Shown here: positions 42,001 to 46,757 of the stretch, one piece after another
Layout: the number at the start of each line of letters is the position of its first letter
How positions within the stretch are numbered: the stretch's first letter is position 1
NCBI GenBank assembly: GCA_964633205.1
Contig: CAZWFN010000036.1
Span: forward strand, 1-46,757
Length of the DNA: 46,757 nt
Source: CAYVQE01 sp964633205
Lineage (GTDB): Bacteria; Myxococcota; B64-G9
Reading direction: 5' to 3'
The notes under the pieces: model-generated
Database searches by the model: none
Told to the model about the DNA's origin: nothing
The model's input: the letters and a program-made list of their open reading frames with translations, nothing else
Program-made: the position numbers and the translations under genes

Positions 42001-43037
42001 ACCTGGCGCGGTTGATCCTGCGCCGGGCGGTGGACGAACGGCTGATCCAGGTGGTCGAGAGCCTGCTGTTCAGCGGGCAGATCAACTGGGCCGCGGTCGA
42101 CATCGAGCTGAGCGAGCTGCCCGATGTTGCGGCCCGCATCGAGCGGCTGCGCCAGCTCATGGCCCGGGCGCCCGGCGACCCCAAGGGCACCATCCGCCTA
42201 GTCCACCTGCTGGTCCAGGCCAACCGGGTTCAGGAGGCCCTGGTGCTCGGCCGCCGGCTGCGCGACAGCGGCCTGACCACGCCCTTTCTGGCGCGCGAGC
42301 TGGGCGATGTGCTGGCCCGCAACGCGCTGGACGACGAGGCGGTGCGCACCTACTCCGAGATCGTGGAGTTCGATCCCGACGCCCCCGACTCGCGCCGGCT
42401 GCTGGGCGACATCTACCTGGCCCACGGCTGGGCCGACGCGGCCTACCGCCAGTACCAGACCCTGGTCCAGCGCGCGCCCGACGAGGCCCTGTACCGCTTG
42501 CGGCTGGCGGCCGCGGCCGCCGGGGCCGGGCGGGTGGACGAGGCGCTGCGCATCGAGCGCAAGGTGGCCCGCACCCCGGGCCGCCCCGGCCCCGACGACC
42601 CGCGGCGCTGGGCGCGGCTGCAGTCGGCGGCCCGGCTGGCGCGCATGCTCGACCAGCCGCCGAGTGGAGCCGAGGCCGAGCGGCTGGGCGAGGCCCTGCA
42701 GGCGCGGCTGAAGGAGCTGCAGCTGTTCCGCGGCCCGGGGACATTGCTGCTGGCGAGCTGGCACGACCTGGCCGCCGACCTGGAGCTGGCGGCTTTCGCC
42801 GGCCAGATCCCGGTGGCCGCCGGCGAGGCCGCCGACGCGGCCGCGGTGGGCCTGTCGGCGCTGATGCTGGCGCCGGGAGAGCGCCAGCGGCTGGGGCTGC
42901 AGCTGCGCCGGCGCAGTCCGGCCCCCCGGCGGCCGATCACCGTCGAGCTGATCGCCCTGCGCTGGGACGGCCAGCGCTTCGCGGTCGACGTGGACGAGCA
43001 CCAGCTGGCCGCCGACGCGGCCAGCCTGACCCTGTAG
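39033..43037 (+). CDS. FecR-VIT-vWA-TPR giant lipoprotein
   Basis: A 1334-residue protein. A signal peptide ends L-L-A-G-G-C40, a lipobox. Residues about 55-190 form a FecR-like domain (A-R-I-R-T-G-E-G-G-R-A-L-I-R-L, then R-G-S-A-T-I-N). About 235-370 form a VIT domain (E-V-D-Q-T-F-F-N-P, then F-R-A-R-I-F-P-V-P). About 465-650 form a von Willebrand A domain. The metal site there reads D478-T-S-A-A, with the third Ser replaced, though Thr550 and Asp576 are in place. A low-complexity linker and a helical region with TPR-like units (about 1050-1230) complete it. VIT-vWA proteins act in surface adhesion or assembly. AGGAGG precedes the ATG by 5 bases. Confidence 0.85.
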   Translation: MDAIGPGSGARRWMARRWPRMLLIGLAAGMLLPPLLAGGCEAPQEAAPLQARLELAAGEVEVEQAGEKGLAASGAALLDDARIRTGEGGRALIRLSNGSAVFLRGGSEVQLAPGRVALLRGQLWLDAPPTEREAVAVELGEVVVHAVEAGLSIRRRDDRVEVYTARGSATINAPGGRVEARAGERVRLAGQAAPAVEPVAFWEDWTGGMADHRLIGGLAGSGAGRIYGVDRSGPAGSPARTLEIGRQSVRVAIRAGLAETEVDQTFFNPGDRPVEGWYWFSVPAGASVTGFAVETDGVLVEGEFIERRQAAAEYERAAATGHAPALLEWIDAQTFRARIFPVPAAGTRRVVLRYLQLLPIRDGVLRYVYPMQSAEPIRIGEFGLTVDLGEAGRDMHLTTLADARIEEGGRRVTMRRSGYVPRADFLLEAELADPPEPIRLARAVAGEDTADYVMLRYTPDIEWLQREKLLGEVVVVIDTSAAGGDSGQAIKTAAAEAILRALSTEDRFALVALDVRPRVLHPAEGLAPATEAQIAGALERLSEHPPGGATDLSALFDVSLARLHGAEQPAVIYIGDGVATSGELDGERLAEQLERALATSRARLFTVAVGAQADDALLGTLARAGGGAAFHIDSAQQATERALELVAELKTPTLTDFEMDLGAGLDEVMSSANGKVVGGEQVVVLARTHHDLPSIIEVRGRLAGERFERSYALTADDPLVSGFVPRLWAAEKLRRMLGTADALGAVRGKVMQLGVRYGLMTPYTSILALESEAAYRQQGIPRNRSPLRGPRLTALLRPAAGAGALAAAQAVGFGCAKGAEEAPPPAAEQAPTTTEDEAYGHRDLRAFGGAEPTPKASAAPAVAMKKRRAQVQREAEARPAGPADDGLRAESARRPPPRPQARVDQVMRTCSDAARRPLRQRVILWRKRMRTAQSPQELVHRYRAAWHACELPDWRSEATFLRVLAPRVRSEAAARYVLGFFVEKPAVQRYLARLILRRAVDERLIQVVESLLFSGQINWAAVDIELSELPDVAARIERLRQLMARAPGDPKGTIRLVHLLVQANRVQEALVLGRRLRDSGLTTPFLARELGDVLARNALDDEAVRTYSEIVEFDPDAPDSRRLLGDIYLAHGWADAAYRQYQTLVQRAPDEALYRLRLAAAAAGAGRVDEALRIERKVARTPGRPGPDDPRRWARLQSAARLARMLDQPPSGAEAERLGEALQARLKELQLFRGPGTLLLASWHDLAADLELAAFAGQIPVAAGEAADAAAVGLSALMLAPGERQRLGLQLRRRSPAPRRPITVELIALRWDGQRFAVDVDEHQLAADAASLTL

Positions 43038-43056
43038 CCCCGCCCGATGCGCCACC

Positions 43057-43223
43057 CTGATTTCCCACCTCGGCCGCGATCTCTGCGGACCGAGAACCGC
43101 TCGCGATGCTCGCAGGCCCGGCTTCGCCGTCAGCAAGGCGTTTTCGATGCTCGACGTAGATGACTACGACTCCGCTCGAAAACGCCTTGCTTCCTTGACC
43201 TCGCGGCCGATCTGGGAAATCAG
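43057..43223. repeat. 167-bp foldback element
   Basis: The ends are 23-bp inverted repeats with two mismatches, both starting CTGATTTCCCA. Inside is a perfect 15-bp inverted repeat, GCAAGGCGTTTTCGA (43133-43147) and its complement (43176-43190), and a smaller CGTAG-ATGA-CTACG stem. The whole block can fold into nested hairpins. The first 52 bases recur without a mismatch at 46706-46757, where the window ends. A non-autonomous mobile element or a REP-type structure fits. The remaining DNA up to the next gene at 43339 shows no gene. Confidence 0.85.
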
Positions 43224-43338
43224 CCAGATAGTGCTGGGAGATTCTGGCGCCAGCGGACCCGTTGCGGTCGGCGGCTCGCCGGCCTATGATGGATCGCGAA
43301 CGGAGGCGATGCTCGACCCGCGAGCCGGGAGGTGCGAT

Positions 43339-44025
43339 ATGACGCGACGGGGTGCCTTTCTGAGCTGCCTGCTGGCCGGCCTGCTGGCCTGGGCGGCAGC
43401 GGCCGCGGCCGCTGAGGCCACCAAGGTGGTGGTGCTGGATTTCGCCGGCGAGGACGCTGGTTTCGATCAGCAGCAGCGGGCCCAGATGTCCGACCGGCTG
43501 TCGCAGGTGATGGCCGACTCGGGCCGCTACGAGGTGGTCGATCGCCAGCAGTTCGCCGAGGCGGTCGCCGCTCACGAGGCCGAGACGGGCCGGCCCTGCA
43601 GTGACGCGGCTTGCAAGCGCATGGTGGCCGGCAGTCTGGGCGCCCACGCGGTCCAGCCTGAGATCGAGCGCCAGGGCGGCGGTTGCGCCGTGAACGTCGG
43701 CGTGATGGGCGGCGGCGGCCAGCCGGCCGCCAGCGGCTCGGTCACCCATCGCTGCTCGGTCAAGGGCGCGGCCGTGTCGATGGACGGTGCGGTGTTGGAG
43801 ATGACCCACCAGATCGAAAGCGGCGAGCAGCTGCCCGATCTGGCCGAGCTGCAGCAACAGGCGGCCGCGGCCGCGCCGAAAGAGATCGAGGTCACCACCG
43901 AGGCCGAGCAGGACCAAGCCGAGCTCGACGCCGCCCAGCAGGGCGACGGCCGCAAGCACGACGCCGAGGCCGAGGCCCGGGCCGAGGAGTACGAGAAGCG
44001 GGCGGCCGAGGAGTTCGGCTGGTAG
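43339..44025 (+). CDS. Exported TolB-N-like protein, short form
   Basis: A 228-residue protein with a signal peptide (about 1-25, A-A-A-A-A-E). Residues 27-125 show the same TolB-N/CsgG-like pattern as the protein at 8677-9897: K-V-V-V-L-D-F, a helix with Q-M-S-D-R-L, then Y-E-V-V-D-R-Q-Q-F. Cysteines flank S-D-A-A-C as in related proteins. The last 80 residues are a charged helical or coiled-coil tail rich in Glu and Ala. The ATG has GGGAGG 6 bases upstream. It converges with the PHP lipoprotein gene, and copies of the foldback repeat lie on both sides of the two genes. Confidence 0.8.
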   Translation: MTRRGAFLSCLLAGLLAWAAAAAAAEATKVVVLDFAGEDAGFDQQQRAQMSDRLSQVMADSGRYEVVDRQQFAEAVAAHEAETGRPCSDAACKRMVAGSLGAHAVQPEIERQGGGCAVNVGVMGGGGQPAASGSVTHRCSVKGAAVSMDGAVLEMTHQIESGEQLPDLAELQQQAAAAAPKEIEVTTEAEQDQAELDAAQQGDGRKHDAEAEARAEEYEKRAAEEFGW

Positions 44026-44052
44026 CGGTGTATCGATTCGAGCGCGGGCGGT

Positions 44053-46662
44053 TCAGGGAGCGGGCGGGTCGAAGCGACCGTCGCCGTCGACATCGACGCG
44101 CAGCGCGTTGGTCAGCCCCACCGGCCGACAGCCGGTGCACACCGGATCCAGCCGGGCGCCTTCGGGGCCGCGCACCAGCGCGGCGTACCAGGTATCGCGC
44201 TGCGGCTGCTGCTCGATGACGTGGTCGAAGCGCAGCGCCGGGCGTGCCGGGTCGATCTGGCCGGGGGCGAACAGCGGCATGCGCACCACCACCTCGCCGT
44301 TGGCGATCAGCTCCAGCATATCCAGCGCGATCCAGTCGGCCGCCTCGACCCGCACCCGCAGTCCGAGCGGCCCGGCTCCGGCGGTCAACCCGCCCGGGCC
44401 CACGTCGCCGGCGGTCAGCCACACCAGCACCCCGCCGGCCACCGCAGCGCGCCCCTGGCGCAGGGCCGTCCAGACGGCATCCAGCGCCAGCCGGTCCGGC
44501 CGATCGTCGCCGCAGGCGATCAGGGTGCGGCCGAAGCCGGCGGCGGCCTCGCGCTGGTGGGCGTCCGACACGCCGACCGCGGTGCGGAAGACGCCCTGGT
44601 TGTTCATGGCGCTCCAGACCGGCAGCACCTCATCGAGCATCACCTCGACCTCGTTCATGTTCAGCAGCTCGATGGTGTCGAAGGTGTCGGCGAACTGCTC
44701 CGGATCCAGCGTCTCCAGCCGGGGGATGGTGTCGGGCGGGTCGAAGCCCAGCGTGCGCAGCCAGGCGGTGTAGCTCAGCGGGTGGGCCAGGTTGATGATC
44801 TGCGCGCCCCGGTCGCGGGCCGCATCCCAGACCGCGGGGAAGGCCAGCTGCTCGGCCAGCCGGCCCTGCTCGTAGCGGGCCCAGGGGATGAAGTTATAGA
44901 CCCGGCCGCTGGGATGCACCGGCAGCGGAAAGGCGGTGGCATGGCCGATCAGCGGGCTGAGCTCGATGCCCGGCAGCAGCCGGATCCAGGGGTCCGGGCT
45001 GAAGCCGGTCCGCTCGCGCAGCGCGCGCCGGCCGGGATCGGGATCGGTCTGGCAATCGTGATCGGTCAGCACCAGCAGCTCGACCCCGGCGGCCATGTTG
45101 GCGGCGATCTTGTCGTCCAGCCGGAAAGCCGAGTCGATCGAGCGCTCGCTGTGGGAGTGGATGTCGGCCGCCAGCAGGCCGTGGCTGTCGACCTGGTGCA
45201 CCAGCCGGACCTCGATGGCAGCCGTGGCGCCGGCGGCGACCGTGAAGGATTGCCGGTCGATGCTGTACTCGAAGCCGCGCGAGGCGGTCAGCGTCCAGTC
45301 GCCGGCGGGAATGGCGCGCTCGCCGCTGCCGGCCGCGCTGAAGGTGAGCAAGGCATCGGCCACGGGCGCATCCGGGGCGGCCTCCAGACCGCGCTGCAGC
45401 GCCAGCCGGCAGGGCAGGGGGCCGCGCTCGGCGCCGGCGGCCGACACCTCCACACAGCTCCAGCGCAGCCGGGCCGCCTGGGCGAGCGTCAGATCGCGCT
45501 CTAGCGCGTCGCCGGCGGCCAGGACCAGCGGCTCGGTCGTCACGGCGCCGTGGGCGGGGCTGGCGGCGGCCAGGCGGTAGGATCCGGCCGGCAGGGCCAG
45601 GCGGTAGTGGCCGGCGGCATCGGTATAGGTCTGGCGCACCAGGGCCCCGGCCGGCGGCCCGGCGGCCGCCAGTGCCTCGACGGCCACTTCGGCCAGGGCG
45701 TCGCCGGTCGCGTCGGCCAGCCGTCCCGCGACCGCGGCCGCCGGGACCCGGCCATCCAGGCGCTCCAGCACGCCCAGACAGGCGTCCAGGCCGCCCGCCG
45801 CGGGCGCCAGCAGCCGCTCGACCACCAGCGGCGCCGCGGCCGCCGGGCCGGGGGCCCGATCCGCGGCGGCCGTGAGCAGCCGCACCTCGTGCAGCCCGAA
45901 GGCCGACCGCAGCGGGCCGGGCCGGCCGGCGTAGACCAGGCAGCCGTTCGGGTGGGCGCCGGCCAACCAGGCGTAGTCGCCAGGCGCCAGCGGCCCGGTG
46001 GCCCGCCCGCGGTCGGTGGCGTGAGCCAAGCGGTCGCCGAGGATGACCGCATCGCCGACCTTGACCGCCAGGCCCGCCGAGCGCTCGGCCCGCAGCGAGG
46101 TGCGGATGAGCAGGTGCTCGGCGCCGGCGGCCAGCTCGTACTCCTGTACCACCTCCAGCGCCGGCGGCTCCAGCCCACCCAGCGCGGCATCCAGTGCCGG
46201 GATGCCCTGCAGCCGGCCGCTCAAGCGCAGCCGGGCCGGCCCGCCGCTCGACCCGTCGTCGACCACCGCGGCCGAGTCCGGCCGGAAGGCGAACAGATCG
46301 ACCTGGCAGAAGATCTGCTGCAGCAGGTCGGGCGCGGCCCGGCCGGCCGCGTCCAACGCCACAGCGTCGATCAGCCCGCCGCCGTAAGGGCCCCAGGCGC
46401 GCACGTCGTCGAGCCCCTGGACCACGAAGGCCACCCGGTGGTTGTAGAGCTTGAAGTCGCCCAGCCAACCGTGGGCCTCGGGTCCGGCGAGCAGCTCGCT
46501 ATGGCGCGCGATCACCCCGGCCCGCACCTGCCCGACCGCCAGCGGCTCGTCCAGCGCGGGCGGTACCGGTCCGCCGTCACCTCCTCCCGCGCCACCGCCG
46601 CAACCGACCGCCAGCAGCAGCAGCCAGCCCGCGGCCACCGGAATTTTCCGTCTCGGGCCCAT
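44053..46662 (-). CDS. CehA/McbA-like PHP metallohydrolase lipoprotein
   Basis: An 869-residue protein with a lipoprotein signal (L-A-V-G-C21, then a Gly-rich run). About residues 300-470 include a carboxypeptidase-regulatory-like fold (G-R-L-A-D-A-T-G-D-A-L-A-E-V-A-V). The PHP metal site follows: D-I-H502-S-H504, T-D-H-D, G-I-E-L, A-H-P-L and S-D-A-H. This arrangement resembles CehA/McbA, which hydrolyse aryl esters such as carbaryl, but those are shorter. An exported hydrolase on the outer membrane is expected, with substrate unknown. A short Ca-binding-like end (D-V-D-G-D-G-R-F-D) closes the protein. The ribosome site is weak. Confidence 0.83.
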   Translation of the reverse strand: MGPRRKIPVAAGWLLLLAVGCGGGAGGGDGGPVPPALDEPLAVGQVRAGVIARHSELLAGPEAHGWLGDFKLYNHRVAFVVQGLDDVRAWGPYGGGLIDAVALDAAGRAAPDLLQQIFCQVDLFAFRPDSAAVVDDGSSGGPARLRLSGRLQGIPALDAALGGLEPPALEVVQEYELAAGAEHLLIRTSLRAERSAGLAVKVGDAVILGDRLAHATDRGRATGPLAPGDYAWLAGAHPNGCLVYAGRPGPLRSAFGLHEVRLLTAAADRAPGPAAAAPLVVERLLAPAAGGLDACLGVLERLDGRVPAAAVAGRLADATGDALAEVAVEALAAAGPPAGALVRQTYTDAAGHYRLALPAGSYRLAAASPAHGAVTTEPLVLAAGDALERDLTLAQAARLRWSCVEVSAAGAERGPLPCRLALQRGLEAAPDAPVADALLTFSAAGSGERAIPAGDWTLTASRGFEYSIDRQSFTVAAGATAAIEVRLVHQVDSHGLLAADIHSHSERSIDSAFRLDDKIAANMAAGVELLVLTDHDCQTDPDPGRRALRERTGFSPDPWIRLLPGIELSPLIGHATAFPLPVHPSGRVYNFIPWARYEQGRLAEQLAFPAVWDAARDRGAQIINLAHPLSYTAWLRTLGFDPPDTIPRLETLDPEQFADTFDTIELLNMNEVEVMLDEVLPVWSAMNNQGVFRTAVGVSDAHQREAAAGFGRTLIACGDDRPDRLALDAVWTALRQGRAAVAGGVLVWLTAGDVGPGGLTAGAGPLGLRVRVEAADWIALDMLELIANGEVVVRMPLFAPGQIDPARPALRFDHVIEQQPQRDTWYAALVRGPEGARLDPVCTGCRPVGLTNALRVDVDGDGRFDPPAP

Positions 46663-46705
46663 ACCACGAGACTACCGTCCCTCGCCTCATGGCCACAAGC
46701 GGTCC

Positions 46706-46757
46706 CTGATTTCCCACCTCGGCCGCGATCTCTGCGGACCGAGAACCGCTCGCGATG
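46706..46757 (+). repeat. Second foldback element copy, cut by the window end
   Basis: These 52 bases are identical to 43057-43108, the left arm of the foldback element. The rest lies beyond the window. With the first copy it brackets a TolB-N-like gene and a PHP lipoprotein gene. Confidence 0.85.

Overview
The window is a GC-rich (roughly 70%), gene-dense bacterial chromosome segment. It encodes many exported lipoproteins with Cys-rich repeats, a PilZ protein, outer-membrane barrels and a GAK-type phosphotransfer cassette. That content points to a deltaproteobacterium in the broad sense, perhaps Myxococcota or a neighbouring uncultured lineage; no rRNA or tRNA is visible to settle it. Almost every long antisense reading frame here is a GC-skew shadow of a real gene.

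Layout. 0.2-5.7 kb: a Cys-repeat lipoprotein, then a REP-associated tyrosine transposase (RAYT) flanked by two oppositely oriented arrays of one short repeat core, then a membrane TPR protein. 5.8-9.9 kb: a polytopic membrane protein, an amidase-signature hydrolase and a TolB-N-like exported protein. 9.9-12.2 kb (minus strand): an Omp85-like outer-membrane barrel followed by a peptide deformylase that carries a Tat/lipoprotein-type export signal. 12.3-18.7 kb: small membrane proteins, a divergent alanine-racemase-family enzyme, a molbindin, a Cys-rich lipoprotein, a third array of the RAYT repeat core, and a small outer-membrane protein. 18.9-21.7 kb: a PlsC acyltransferase fused to a second domain, and an M14 carboxypeptidase.

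21.7-28.5 kb (minus strand) is the most interesting block. It is a seven-gene operon: PHP-type phosphoesterase, amphi-Trp protein, PhoU-APH kinase fusion, ATP-grasp enzyme, HprK-related kinase, CofD-like transferase and a second amphi-Trp protein. The ATP-grasp/amphi-Trp/HprK-related kinase/CofD core matches the uncharacterised 'GAK system'. The PHP and PhoU-APH genes extend it into a dense phosphate-transfer network of unknown substrate.

28.6-33.8 kb: a PAS/LuxR-type regulator broken by a frameshift at a G6 run, a class-I methyltransferase, and a degenerate paralogue of the same regulator interrupted by a 98-bp mobile-like repeat. An Rrf2 regulator follows, with a clear promoter/operator, and then hybrid cluster protein (hcp). 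34-38.8 kb: an SDR, a stand-alone Pol X-type HhH protein, a DUF2267 protein, a SUMF1-fold protein and a PilZ protein. 38.8-46.8 kb: a second copy of the 98-bp repeat, a 1334-residue FecR-VIT-vWA-TPR lipoprotein, a 167-bp foldback element repeated at the window end, a second TolB-N-like protein and a CehA/McbA-like PHP lipoprotein.
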